Positions 51,750 through 60,306 of a DNA stretch of 64,000 nucleotides are shown here, one piece after another; the stretch's first letter is position 1; each line of letters begins with the position of its first letter. The stretch is from Bog-159 sp035499555 (lineage in GTDB: Bacteria; Acidobacteriota; Terriglobia; Bryobacterales; Bryobacteraceae). The DNA lies in NCBI GenBank assembly GCA_035499555.1, contig DATJYO010000064.1, positions 124,001 through 188,000 of the forward strand, read 5' to 3'. The notes beneath the pieces are model-generated. The model ran no database searches, was not told where the DNA came from, and saw only the letters and a list, made by a program, of their open reading frames with translations. The position numbers and the translations under genes are program-made.

Positions 51750-52622
51750 ATGCTTATGAACCACTGCCTGGCGGAACTGCGATGCGTCAGTAAACGATTC
51801 GGTAAGCTGGTAGCGCTAGACCGGCTGGATCTGGAGGTCCGCAGCGGGGAACTGTTGGCCGTGCTGGGACCGAACGGCGCCGGCAAGACGACGGCGGTCT
51901 CCATCCTGCTCGGACTGCTGCGTCCGGATAGCGGCGAGGCGCGGCTCTGCGACCGGTTCCAGGTCGGGGCCATGATGCAGGAGGTCGGCCTGGCGGCTGA
52001 ATTGCGCGTCCGGGAGCATATCGACCTGGTGGGGAGTTACTATCCGAACCCTTTGTCTCCCGCGTCGGTGATGGAATTGACACACACGGCGGCCCTGGCA
52101 AACCGCCCTTATGGGAAACTGTCCGGCGGCCAGAAACGGCAGGTCCAGTTCGGCATGGCGATTTGCGGCCGCCCCCGGCTCTTGTTCCTGGACGAGCCCA
52201 CGGTGGGACTGGACGTCCAGGCGAGGCAAATGCTCTGGAGCACGCTGCGGGAATTGCTGCGCGCCGGAACTGCCGTAGTTCTGACGACCCATTACCTGGA
52301 GGAGGCAGAAGCGCTGGCCGATCGGGTGGCGGTCCTCGGCAAGGGACGCCTGATCGCCTGCGGGACGGTCGGCGAGATCCGCGCGGTGGTGGCGCGGAAG
52401 CGCATCATCTGTGAAAGCTCCCTGGCCGCCGAACAGGTGAGCGCATGGCCCGGCGTAGACAGCGCCACACGCGATCAACGAAGGCTGCAAATCACCGCCG
52501 GGAATGCCGAGGCGGTGGTGCGGCGATTGCTTGACGCCGATCCGCAACTGGCCGAGTTGGAGGTCCAGCGGGCGGGCCTGGCCGAAGCCTTCACGGAGCT
52601 TACCCAGGAGGCTCTGTCATGA
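51750..52622 (+). CDS. ABC transporter ATPase, drug/multidrug exporter type
   Basis: 290 residues from MLMNHCLAELRCVSKRFGK. Longer open sequence upstream to 51624 shows no similarity and was not used; ATG 51756 is a second option. Walker A GPNGAGKTTAV, Q-loop VGAMMQEVGL, signature LSGGQKRQV, Walker B RLLFLDEPTVGLD and His switch VLTTHYLEEAEALADRV are all present. The C-terminal 80 residues resemble the DrrA-type extension. Its stop overlaps the permease start (ATGA), so the two form one exporter. Confidence 0.94.
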   Translation: MLMNHCLAELRCVSKRFGKLVALDRLDLEVRSGELLAVLGPNGAGKTTAVSILLGLLRPDSGEARLCDRFQVGAMMQEVGLAAELRVREHIDLVGSYYPNPLSPASVMELTHTAALANRPYGKLSGGQKRQVQFGMAICGRPRLLFLDEPTVGLDVQARQMLWSTLRELLRAGTAVVLTTHYLEEAEALADRVAVLGKGRLIACGTVGEIRAVVARKRIICESSLAAEQVSAWPGVDSATRDQRRLQITAGNAEAVVRRLLDADPQLAELEVQRAGLAEAFTELTQEALS

Positions 52623-53368
52623 ACGCCAATCGCAGGTTGCACCCCTATCTCATGGAAGCCTGGTACGAATCGCTGCGCATGCTGCGTTCGCCTTCGTTTG
52701 CCGTACCGTTTCTGCTCATTCCGGTGTTGGTGTATCTGCTGATGGGGGTGGTGTTCTTTGGCGATGCCCTGGCCAAAGATCCCGCCGCGGCTATGGGAGC
52801 ATTTGCCGGTCTGACGGTCTTCGGCATGATGGGACCCGGGATGTTCGGATTCGGCGTGGCGGTGGCCCTGGAGCGCGATCAGGGTCTGCTGCAGTTGAAA
52901 CGGGCGTTGCCCATGCCGCGCCCGGCATACTTCGTGGCCAAAATGACGATGGCCCTGGTGTTCAACACCATCATCATGGCGACCATGATCGCAGCCGCGC
53001 TATTCGCCGCGCACCTGCGCTTGGGCGCCGCGCAGATCCTGGGCTTTGCGGCCGTCAATATCGTGGGGGCCCTGCCCTTTTGCGCCATCGGACTGTTTAT
53101 CGGAGTATGGGTGAGCGGTCCCAGCGCGGCGGGCTTCGTCAATCTCGCTTATCTGCCCATGATGTGGTTCTCGGGACTCTTCATCCCGCTGCCGAAGTCG
53201 CTGCAGGGCGCGGCCCCGATCTGGCCGGCGTACCATCTGCTGCAGCTCGCCCTGGGCGCATTGGGACAGCGCTCCTCCGGCAGCGCCTGGACGCATGCCG
53301 GTTTCCTGGCTCTGCTGACGGTGCTGCTTTCCGCCATCGCGGTCCGCCGTCTGGCGCGCGCCGGCTGA
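52619..53368 (+). CDS. ABC-2-type permease
   Basis: 249 residues with six predicted helices: about 27-48, 60-80 (GLTVFGMMGPGMFGFGVAVAL), 108-130, 140-165, 170-190 and 225-245. The central motif PMPRPAYFVAKMTM and the NLAYLPMMWFSGLFIPL segment are typical of ABC-2 exporters. It is the membrane partner of the preceding ATPase, with which it is translationally coupled. The substrate is unknown; drug, lipid or bacteriocin export are all possible. Confidence 0.92.
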   Translation: MNANRRLHPYLMEAWYESLRMLRSPSFAVPFLLIPVLVYLLMGVVFFGDALAKDPAAAMGAFAGLTVFGMMGPGMFGFGVAVALERDQGLLQLKRALPMPRPAYFVAKMTMALVFNTIIMATMIAAALFAAHLRLGAAQILGFAAVNIVGALPFCAIGLFIGVWVSGPSAAGFVNLAYLPMMWFSGLFIPLPKSLQGAAPIWPAYHLLQLALGALGQRSSGSAWTHAGFLALLTVLLSAIAVRRLARAG

Positions 53369-53401
53369 CTCGCCTTCCCGCCCGGGTGCCGCCGTATCGC
53401 G

Positions 53402-55579
53402 CTAGTTGGCCGTTACGGCGTACTTCAGTTGAGACGTCGCTGACTCCTTGCCTTGTTCCGCCGTGATCTGCAACTCACAGTCTCCCGGCCGCGTGGCCGC
53501 AGCCACGAACATCGGAATCGTGCCGGAGGCATCGGGGGCCGGAAGGTCCACCGTGGACTGCGCGAACACCTGCCCGGCGTTCCGGAACTCGACATGGATC
53601 TTGGGTTTCTCCGCGTTGGACTTGTCCGGATAGACTACGAAGTAGATATATCGCTTCTGGGCCGGGTTCACCACCGGGTCCACCAGGGGAACGACGTGCC
53701 TGCCCTTGAAGGTCAAGGGGTCCTCATTGTCTGCCTTCGGCCCGGCCGAGGCGATTTCCTGAACTGCCACCAGGCTGCTGATGCCGACGCCTTTGGATGG
53801 CGCCGGAACATCGATGGCCGTGTTGTTGGTGGTGGCCTGACCGCCCTCGCGGTCGACCAACGCGGTATCGACCGTATAGTGGCCGGGCGGCAGCTCCAGC
53901 GGATGCGTATAGGTGAGGGCGGTGGCGCGCACCGCGGCCAATTGGGCGTCGGGGATGGTGTAGGGCGTATCCACGCTATACTTATCAACCACCTGTCCGT
54001 TGGCGTCCCGCACCAGCGCGAACAGCGATACTTCAACCTTGTGGGCGCGGCGCTCCGGCTCCGGCGTGGCGCCTAACTTCGCTCCGGGCAGTTGAAAAGC
54101 CAGGGTGGCGCGAGCACCCGGCCCCGTGCCCGCGAAACTGAACGACTGCACACGGAAATCGAAAGCATGCGGCGGCGTCTGCGCATTCAGTACCGCGAGG
54201 CCGGTCAATTCCTCCGGTGTCAATGCCCCGTCTTTGAGATCGGGCATGGCGAAGTACCCGGTGCGGCTTTCCACCGTCCAGTCGGGGCGCGACAGCTTCA
54301 CTTCGATCTTCCGCAGCCGGCCGTCAAATTTTGTGATCGTGGGATGATAGTCCAGCTCGTAGTGCGCATCCAGATTTTCGGTCAACTGCTGAAACGATTT
54401 GCGGAAATCGTTGGTATTGGCGATCAGGAATCCGCCGGTGCCCTCGGACAAGGCGCGCAGGCTCGCCTGGGTATCGGATGTGCGCACCGCCGCGATGGTA
54501 TCGTCGCCCTGCCGGCTGCTGAGCTTCATCTGGGCCGCGCTGTTGTGCAGGTTGGTCTGCTGGGCACTCACCGACGCCATTTGAGCCAGAGCCTGCTTAC
54601 CGGCCTGCGTGGTATCGTTCGTGGCGCTCATCTCCGTGCTGTCCAGAGCATAAAACGTGATGCCGTGCTTGTTGGCGTTGTTCAGAATCTTCTGGAAGCG
54701 GTCGGGATCGCCGGTGGTGACCAGGCCCGTGGTCACCAGTAGAACCGTCTTGCGTCCGGGCAGTTTGCCGATATCGTCGATCATGGTGATGATGCGGTCG
54801 GTTTCGTGCATGCCGGTGATATTGGCAAAGTCGCTGCGCTCCATCACCTGGTCGCCCCGCTGCCGGTTCGCCCCCGGGCCGTTGTCGACATCGGCGCCCG
54901 TAATCACCGCGTTGCTGATCTCACCGCCGGTGATGTTCATGTTCACGCTGGCGCTGTGCGTGGCGTTGTTTACGGTGGCGGCGATGGTCACCAGGTTCGG
55001 GCTGGCGGTCAACAAAGCTGCCGAAGCCCGGTCGAAGTCCAAGCCTCTTCCCTGGAAAGAAGCGTCGATGGTCCGCACCAGCTCCTCCCGATCCTTGGTG
55101 AATGCGTGCATCGGGATGAGCCGTTCGTTCAGGGTAAACAGGGCGATGTAGGTTTCCGGCGGCAGGTCGCTTTTCAGGAACTCCTTTACGATCTCGACCG
55201 CATGCGGGCGCGTCGTCGGGTCAATATTGTGGAAGACAATGCATAGCGCGTTCACCTCCGGCAGGGCCATCGCCTTGGTTGCCGGCTCGGCGACGGGCTG
55301 TTCTTTCTCCACCCGCCGGTGCTGCTCCTCACGGTTGACGACCAGCCGGAAGCTGCGCACGTCCTGACGCACGCCGTCTTCATAGATCTCGACCTCATTG
55401 GGTTTGAGGTTTTTGACGATCTTTCCCTTCTTGTCGCGCACCACCATGTCGAGCGCCACTTCCGTGGTAGTGACGCGGATGGTGGGGCCGGGCGGGGCTG
55501 CGACAGGCGCGTTTTGGGCGGCAGAAGGCCAGGCTATGGCCAGTAGGCAAAAAACGACGGAAGCGCCAACCTTGTGCAT
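53402..55579 (-). CDS. Secreted VWFA-related protein of the acidobacterial type
   Basis: 725 residues with a signal peptide (MHKVGASVVFCLLAIAWPSAAQ). The N-terminal part (about 30-75: TTEVALDMVVRDKKGKIVKNL, PNEVEIYEDGVRQDV) and the von Willebrand A-like domain (about 105-345, with NALCIVFHN, PGRKTVLLVTTG) match the family found in very large numbers in Acidobacteriota. A C-terminal beta-rich half (about 430-725) may be for binding. The MIDAS motif is not fully conserved. It is extracellular or outer-membrane; no function is established. Confidence 0.87.
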   Translation of the reverse strand: MHKVGASVVFCLLAIAWPSAAQNAPVAAPPGPTIRVTTTEVALDMVVRDKKGKIVKNLKPNEVEIYEDGVRQDVRSFRLVVNREEQHRRVEKEQPVAEPATKAMALPEVNALCIVFHNIDPTTRPHAVEIVKEFLKSDLPPETYIALFTLNERLIPMHAFTKDREELVRTIDASFQGRGLDFDRASAALLTASPNLVTIAATVNNATHSASVNMNITGGEISNAVITGADVDNGPGANRQRGDQVMERSDFANITGMHETDRIITMIDDIGKLPGRKTVLLVTTGLVTTGDPDRFQKILNNANKHGITFYALDSTEMSATNDTTQAGKQALAQMASVSAQQTNLHNSAAQMKLSSRQGDDTIAAVRTSDTQASLRALSEGTGGFLIANTNDFRKSFQQLTENLDAHYELDYHPTITKFDGRLRKIEVKLSRPDWTVESRTGYFAMPDLKDGALTPEELTGLAVLNAQTPPHAFDFRVQSFSFAGTGPGARATLAFQLPGAKLGATPEPERRAHKVEVSLFALVRDANGQVVDKYSVDTPYTIPDAQLAAVRATALTYTHPLELPPGHYTVDTALVDREGGQATTNNTAIDVPAPSKGVGISSLVAVQEIASAGPKADNEDPLTFKGRHVVPLVDPVVNPAQKRYIYFVVYPDKSNAEKPKIHVEFRNAGQVFAQSTVDLPAPDASGTIPMFVAAATRPGDCELQITAEQGKESATSQLKYAVTAN

Positions 55580-55620
55580 AGCACGATTCTATCTCTTTTG
55601 GGTACCAGCTATGCGTCCGG

Positions 55621-56553
55621 TTAATACCCGCGCGCTTTGTCGGCCACCACGCTGAGGAGCGGCTCGCCGCGGCGGTAGCGCGCGAAATTATCGAGAAACA
55701 AGCGCATGGCCCGCTGCTTCCAGTCCGGGGTGTGATCCGCCGCATGCGGGGAGAGCAGCAGGTTGTCCAGCCGGTAAAACGGGTGCCCGTCCGGCAGCGG
55801 CTCTTCGTTGAAAACATCCAGGGCCGCGCCGCCGATGCGTCTCTCCCGAAGCGCGGCGGCGAGCGCGGTCTCGTCCACCAGCGGACCGCGTCCCAGGTTG
55901 ATCAGCACCGCGGAAGGCTTCATGGCGCACAATTCCCGTTCGCCGATCATACTCCGCGTCTCGGGGGTGAGGGGCGCGCTGAGGACCAGGTAATCCGACC
56001 GGGCCAATAATTCGCGTTTGCGTTCGGGCCCGTCGCTGCGCCGGAGCCCCAGCACCTGCATTCCCATGCTTTCCGCCCGCCGGGCCACGGCTTGGCCGAT
56101 GTCGCCCAGTCCGATGATCCCCAGCGTCTGGCCCGAAATCTCGATGATATCGAACTGGTCCCAGACGCCGGCCTCCTGGCTGCGGACCATGCGCCGCAGT
56201 CCCTTAGCGAAAAAGAGCACCGCCGCGATCGCAAACTCCCCCAGAATCTCGCTGAAGACACCGCGCGCATTTGTCAGCATCACCGGGCTGCCGGCCAGTT
56301 CCGGAAAAAGAAGCTCGTCCAGCCCGGCCGAGCGCGAGTGAATCCAGCGGACGCGCGGCGCCATACCCCAAACTTCGCGCAACAGATCCCGGCTGCCGGT
56401 CCAGTTCAAAATGACGTCGGCTTCCGGCGCGGCATCCCCGAAAGCCTGGGTGCGATTCCCGGCCGCGATCCGGGTGCGGTCCGGCAGCGCATCCAGCATC
56501 GCCAGGAGGGGATCTGTAGGGTCTGCCAACACCAGAACTGTGCTATCTTCCAT
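55621..56553 (-). CDS. D-2-hydroxyacid dehydrogenase
   Basis: 310 residues from the ATG at 56553; a TTG at 56562 is possible. The NAD-binding motif is GIIGLGDIGQAVARRAES (about 140). The catalytic Arg is in INLGRGPLVDE, the Glu near NEEPLPDGHP and the His in LLLSPHAAD. Members reduce 2-keto acids to D-2-hydroxy acids, often glyoxylate/hydroxypyruvate or phosphoglycerate; the substrate here is uncertain. It is divergent from glpX with only 15 bases between start codons, so the two must share control DNA with overlapping promoters. Confidence 0.92.
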   Translation of the reverse strand: MEDSTVLVLADPTDPLLAMLDALPDRTRIAAGNRTQAFGDAAPEADVILNWTGSRDLLREVWGMAPRVRWIHSRSAGLDELLFPELAGSPVMLTNARGVFSEILGEFAIAAVLFFAKGLRRMVRSQEAGVWDQFDIIEISGQTLGIIGLGDIGQAVARRAESMGMQVLGLRRSDGPERKRELLARSDYLVLSAPLTPETRSMIGERELCAMKPSAVLINLGRGPLVDETALAAALRERRIGGAALDVFNEEPLPDGHPFYRLDNLLLSPHAADHTPDWKQRAMRLFLDNFARYRRGEPLLSVVADKARGY

Positions 56554-56568
56554 GAGGAGCAAGCTACC

Positions 56569-57546
56569 ATGTTCGACCTTTCATTGGAAGTGCTGCGCGT
56601 GGTGGAAGATGCGGCCATCGCGTCGGCGCGGACCATGGGCATGGGGGATGGCAAGACTGCCGACCACGCGGCGGTGGAATCCATGCGTCATTGCCTGGAC
56701 ACCATCGCCATTGACGGCACCATCGTAATTGGCGAGGGCGAGCGGGATGCCGCTCCCATGCTCTACATCGGGGAGAAAGTCGGGGCGGCCAAGGATCAGC
56801 CCGGTGCGCTATCCGTGGATATTGCAGTCGACCCGCTGGAGGGCACCAACCTGTGCGCCACCGGGGCTGGGGGCGCCATCACGGTACTGGCGGCCTCCGA
56901 GCGCGGCGGACTGCTGCACGCCCCGGACTGCTATATGGAAAAGATCGTGGTGGGGCCCGCCGCCAAGGGCTCGGTGGATCTGGAAGCCCCCGTGAAGCAG
57001 AATCTGAAAGCCATCGCCCGCCGCCTGCAGCGCGGTGTGGACGACCTGGTGGTGGTGGTGCTGGACCGCCCCCGCCACCAGCAGTTGATCGCGGACATAC
57101 GGGAGGCCGGCGCGCGCATACGGCTGATCGGAGACGGCGATTTGTCCGCCGGCATCGCCGCCGCGGTCGCCGGCACGGGCGTCCACGCGGTGATGGGGTC
57201 CGGCGGCGCGCCGGAGGGCGTACTGACGGCTGCGGCGCTGCGCTGCCTGAACGGAGAAATTCAAGGCCGCCTGGTGGTCAAGGACGAAGCCCAGAAGGAG
57301 CGCATGCAGGCCATGGGCATAAACGATCCGGCGAAGATCTATACCACCCAGGAACTGGCGCCGGGCCGCAGCATCGTCTTCGCCGCTTCCGGCGTGACGG
57401 ACGGCAATCTTCTGCAAGGCGTACGCTTCTTCGGCGACGGCACGCGAACCCAGTCGATCGTGATGACGCACACGCCCGCGCGCGTCCGCTTCATCGATAC
57501 GGTGCACCTGGAAAACAAGCCCGACGTCAAGGTGAGATTCCGGTAG
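56569..57546 (+). CDS. glpX: Fructose-1,6-bisphosphatase class II (GlpX)
   Basis: 325 residues from the ATG at 56569, preceded by GAGGAG (the bases on the other strand start the dehydrogenase). GlpX motifs: GMGDGKTADHAAVESMR, GEGERDAAPMLYIGEKVG, DPLEGTNLCATG, LDRPRHQQLI and GGAPEGVLTAAALRCL. It hydrolyses fructose-1,6-bisphosphate in gluconeogenesis. The metal-binding acidic residues of DPLEGTN are intact. Confidence 0.95.
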   Translation: MFDLSLEVLRVVEDAAIASARTMGMGDGKTADHAAVESMRHCLDTIAIDGTIVIGEGERDAAPMLYIGEKVGAAKDQPGALSVDIAVDPLEGTNLCATGAGGAITVLAASERGGLLHAPDCYMEKIVVGPAAKGSVDLEAPVKQNLKAIARRLQRGVDDLVVVVLDRPRHQQLIADIREAGARIRLIGDGDLSAGIAAAVAGTGVHAVMGSGGAPEGVLTAAALRCLNGEIQGRLVVKDEAQKERMQAMGINDPAKIYTTQELAPGRSIVFAASGVTDGNLLQGVRFFGDGTRTQSIVMTHTPARVRFIDTVHLENKPDVKVRFR

Positions 57547-57565
57547 CCGGAGAGCGGCGGCGGCT

Positions 57566-57889
57566 TCACTGCCAGGTGATCTCTTCCAGTTCCCATTGCC
57601 CGCGATTGTTGTAGTGGATCACGCAGGTGTAATTGTTGCGCACGGGAATGTCGTAGGCGCCCTGATAGTCCACAAATCCGCGGACCCGGAACCGCCCGGG
57701 TTGCACCTCGTCGATGTTCATCTCCTGTTCGTTGGAAAAATGCGCCAGACCCGGAGACATCAACTGTCCCTTGATAGCCTCCACCACGGCCAGACGGGCC
57801 TCGGAGGTCGAAGGATGATGGATGGGTATCGGCCGCCTGCAGGCGATGCTCAGCGAGACCAGCAGCGCCAGGATGAGAACCCGGTTCAT
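57566..57889 (-). CDS. Small putative lipoprotein
   Basis: 107 residues. N-terminal signal with a lipobox-like SIAC (MNRVLILALLVSLSIAC), so a lipid anchor at Cys17 is predicted. The mature part (about 30-107) has an alpha-beta pattern ending in RGFVDYQGAYDIPVRNNY and QWELEEITW, similar to small envelope proteins of unknown function. No partner gene is apparent; it is convergent with glpX. Confidence 0.7.
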   Translation of the reverse strand: MNRVLILALLVSLSIACRRPIPIHHPSTSEARLAVVEAIKGQLMSPGLAHFSNEQEMNIDEVQPGRFRVRGFVDYQGAYDIPVRNNYTCVIHYNNRGQWELEEITWQ

Positions 57890-57997
57890 CGAAGCACTCT
57901 ACCATGCCGCGGGGGCCGCCGCCAAGCAGATGCCGGATTGACGGCCTTGAATTTCGCGTGTAATGGACTTAACATTTGGGACTGGACGGAGATTAAG

Positions 57998-58339
57998 ATG
58001 AGACTGTCTTTTGCAGTGCCACTTCTACTCGCTGCCTCGTTCGCGGCGTTCGCACAGCAACCCGCACCTCGGATGACCTCGGTCGATCCGATGAACGGGA
58101 GGGTGGGGGATGAAATTACCGTGTCCGGCGAGAACCTGGAAAAGGCGCAGGTCGCCAAGGTATATCTTACGGATGGGAAGAACGATGTTCTGCTGGAGTT
58201 GACGGAACAGTCCGCGACCACGGTCAAATTCAAGATCCCCGCCAAAGCCCAGGCCGGCCGCTTCGCCCTCATGCTGCTGACCACCGGAAAAGAGCCGAAG
58301 CTGATCGAACAGCCCGTGAAGTTGACCGTCGAGCAGTAA
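57998..58339 (+). CDS. Secreted single-domain IPT/TIG protein
   Basis: 113 residues from an ATG with GGAG upstream. A signal peptide (MRLSFAVPLLLAASFAAFAQ) is followed by one Ig-like TIG domain: PRMTSVDPMNGRVGDEITVSGENL, VYLTDGKNDVLLELTEQS and a closing strand. The size is that of one domain, so it probably binds a partner or glycan. It lies 88 bases before the PduS-like gene; functional connection is unclear. Confidence 0.82.
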   Translation: MRLSFAVPLLLAASFAAFAQQPAPRMTSVDPMNGRVGDEITVSGENLEKAQVAKVYLTDGKNDVLLELTEQSATTVKFKIPAKAQAGRFALMLLTTGKEPKLIEQPVKLTVEQ

Positions 58340-58427
58340 ATGGCGCGGCGCCCGCAGACTGTCCATCGCCCCTGCCGCCTCCCCGAGAGTTGCTATAAAT
58401 AAAGTTGCGATTCCCGAAGGTGTTCCG

Positions 58428-59741
58428 ATGCTGAGCGGCCAGTTGCGCGAGTGCGGCGTGGTCGGCGCGGGGGGCGCGGGTTTCCCGGCGCACGTCAAAG
58501 CCGCGTCGCGCGTCGAATACGTGATCGCTAACGGCGCCGAATGCGAGCCGCTGATCCACAAAGACGCCGAGTTGATGAAGCACTTCCCGCGTGAGATCCT
58601 CGCCGGCCTGACGGCCATGATGGAATCGACCGGCGCGCGTTCCGGCAAATTCGGGATCAAAACCAAGAACGCCGAATCGCTCCAGGCGCTCCAGGCCCAA
58701 GCGCCGCCGCAGAAGATCGAGTTTGTCATGCTGGGCGATTTCTATCCGTCCGGCGATGAGTTTGAGTTGGTGTACGCCGCCACGGGACGATTGATCCCGC
58801 CGGCCGGGCTGCCCCTGCAGGTCGGCTGCGTGGTGAACAATGTCGAGACTCTGTACAACGTCGATCAAGCCGCGCGCGGCATTCCGGTGACCCGCAAGTT
58901 CGTCTCGATCGCGGGCGCGGTCAATCAGCCGAAGTCGTTCTGGGCGCCGATCGGTACGCCTTTCCGCGAGCTGCTGGCAGAGGCGGGAGGGGCACGCGCC
59001 AGCGATTTCGGCGTGTTCGTCAGCGGCCTGATGATGGGATGGCTGACGCTCGATTTGGACGAAGTGGTCACTAAAACGACCGCCGGCCTGATCGTGCTTC
59101 CCCGGGACCATTACCTGGTCACGCGGCGCGAGCGGCCGCTCCACGAGATGCACCACATCGGGAAGTCCGCCTGCGACCAGTGCAGCTACTGCACCGAGTT
59201 TTGCCCGCGCTACCTGCTGGGATACGAAGTGATGCCCCACAAGGTGATGCGCAGCCTGGGTTTCACCCTCACCGGCGCGCAAAACTGGAATCAATGGGCC
59301 GAGTTGTGCTGCGCCTGCGGTTTGTGTACCCTGTACGCTTGTCCGGAGGACCTGTATCCCAAGGAAGCCTGCGACCAGGGGAAGCACGATCGCCGCGCCG
59401 CGGGGCTCAAGTTCGTGCAGGAGAAGCCGGTCCAGGTGCATCCGATGAAGGAATACCGGCGGGTGCCGCTCAGCATGCTGCGCAAGCGGCTCCAGGTGGA
59501 AGAGTACGAGAGGGAGACGCCTTTCGATCCCGCGGCGGCGCTTCATCCGAAGGCGGTGCGGATCAAACTGCGCCAGCATGCGGGCGTAGCCGCCAAGCCG
59601 GCGGTGAAAGAAGGCGCGCGGGTACGCGCGGGGCAGGCGATCGGGCGTATGGCGGACAACGAGCTAGGCGCGGACGTGCACGCGTCTATCGCGGGCCGCG
59701 TCCGCCGCATCACGGAAGAGAGTATCGAAATCGTGGCTTAG
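58428..59741 (+). CDS. pduS: PduS-type (RnfC-like) microcompartment electron-transfer flavoprotein
   Basis: 437 residues, close to PduS (about 450). The N-terminal nucleotide/flavin-binding part has VGAGGAGFPAHVK and ANGAECEPLIHKD, as in RnfC/NuoF. Two 4Fe-4S motifs follow: CDQCSYCTEFCPRY (about 249) and CCACGLCTLYACPE (about 296). A C-terminal barrel-sandwich domain (about 375-437, GVAAKPAVKEGARV) completes it. PduS reduces cob(III)alamin or passes electrons in a B12-dependent microcompartment. The PduT-type shell gene follows 2 bases later. A TATAAA at 58394-58399 may be the -10 box. Confidence 0.9.
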   Translation: MLSGQLRECGVVGAGGAGFPAHVKAASRVEYVIANGAECEPLIHKDAELMKHFPREILAGLTAMMESTGARSGKFGIKTKNAESLQALQAQAPPQKIEFVMLGDFYPSGDEFELVYAATGRLIPPAGLPLQVGCVVNNVETLYNVDQAARGIPVTRKFVSIAGAVNQPKSFWAPIGTPFRELLAEAGGARASDFGVFVSGLMMGWLTLDLDEVVTKTTAGLIVLPRDHYLVTRRERPLHEMHHIGKSACDQCSYCTEFCPRYLLGYEVMPHKVMRSLGFTLTGAQNWNQWAELCCACGLCTLYACPEDLYPKEACDQGKHDRRAAGLKFVQEKPVQVHPMKEYRRVPLSMLRKRLQVEEYERETPFDPAAALHPKAVRIKLRQHAGVAAKPAVKEGARVRAGQAIGRMADNELGADVHASIAGRVRRITEESIEIVA

Positions 59742-59743
59742 TT

Positions 59744-60295
59744 ATGGCGAAGGATTCCATCGGGCTGATCGAACTCGGCAGCATCGCGGCGGGCTACCAG
59801 GTGTGCGACACCATGCTCAAGGCAGCGGATGTGGAGTTGGTGCTGTCCCGCTCGATTTGCTCGGGTAAATACATGGTGATGGTACGCGGCGAAGTCGGTG
59901 CGGTGCAGGCCGCGGTGGCTTCGGGCAACACTGCCAGCAGCTTCTCGATCATCGACTGCTTCGTCATCGCGAACCTGCACGAGTCCATTTTTCCGGCCAT
60001 CGCCGGCACCGCCAAGGTGGAGCGGCTGGAAGCCCTCGGGATTCTGGAGGCATTCTCGGTCGCCGCGCTGATCGAGGGCGCCGACGCCGCGGCCAAAGCG
60101 GCGGACGTGCAGTTGATCGAGGTACGGCTGGCGATGGCGTTGGGCGGCAAAGCCTTCGCCACATTCACCGGCGATGTGGCCGCCGTGGAAAGCGCGGTGG
60201 CCGCCGGCGCGCGAGTGATCGGACAGAAAGGGCTGCTGGTCAACAAGGTGGTTATCCCGCGGCCCCGGCCGGAGTTATTGAACGAGATGATCTGA
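59744..60295 (+). CDS. pduT: PduT-type tandem BMC-domain shell protein
   Basis: 183 residues with two BMC domains (about 5-85 and 95-180; SIGLIELGSIAAGYQV and ALGILEAFSVAALIEGAD). The Cys of LSRSICSGKYMVMV (Cys39) matches the PduT residue that binds a 4Fe-4S cluster at the trimer pore. The C-terminus GLLVNKVVIPRPRPELL is family-like. PduT carries electrons across the shell and pairs with PduS. It is translationally close to pduS. No hexameric shell, pentameric vertex or enzyme genes are seen nearby, which is unusual. Confidence 0.9.
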   Translation: MAKDSIGLIELGSIAAGYQVCDTMLKAADVELVLSRSICSGKYMVMVRGEVGAVQAAVASGNTASSFSIIDCFVIANLHESIFPAIAGTAKVERLEALGILEAFSVAALIEGADAAAKAADVQLIEVRLAMALGGKAFATFTGDVAAVESAVAAGARVIGQKGLLVNKVVIPRPRPELLNEMI

Positions 60296-60306
60296 CACCG
60301 TCCGCG

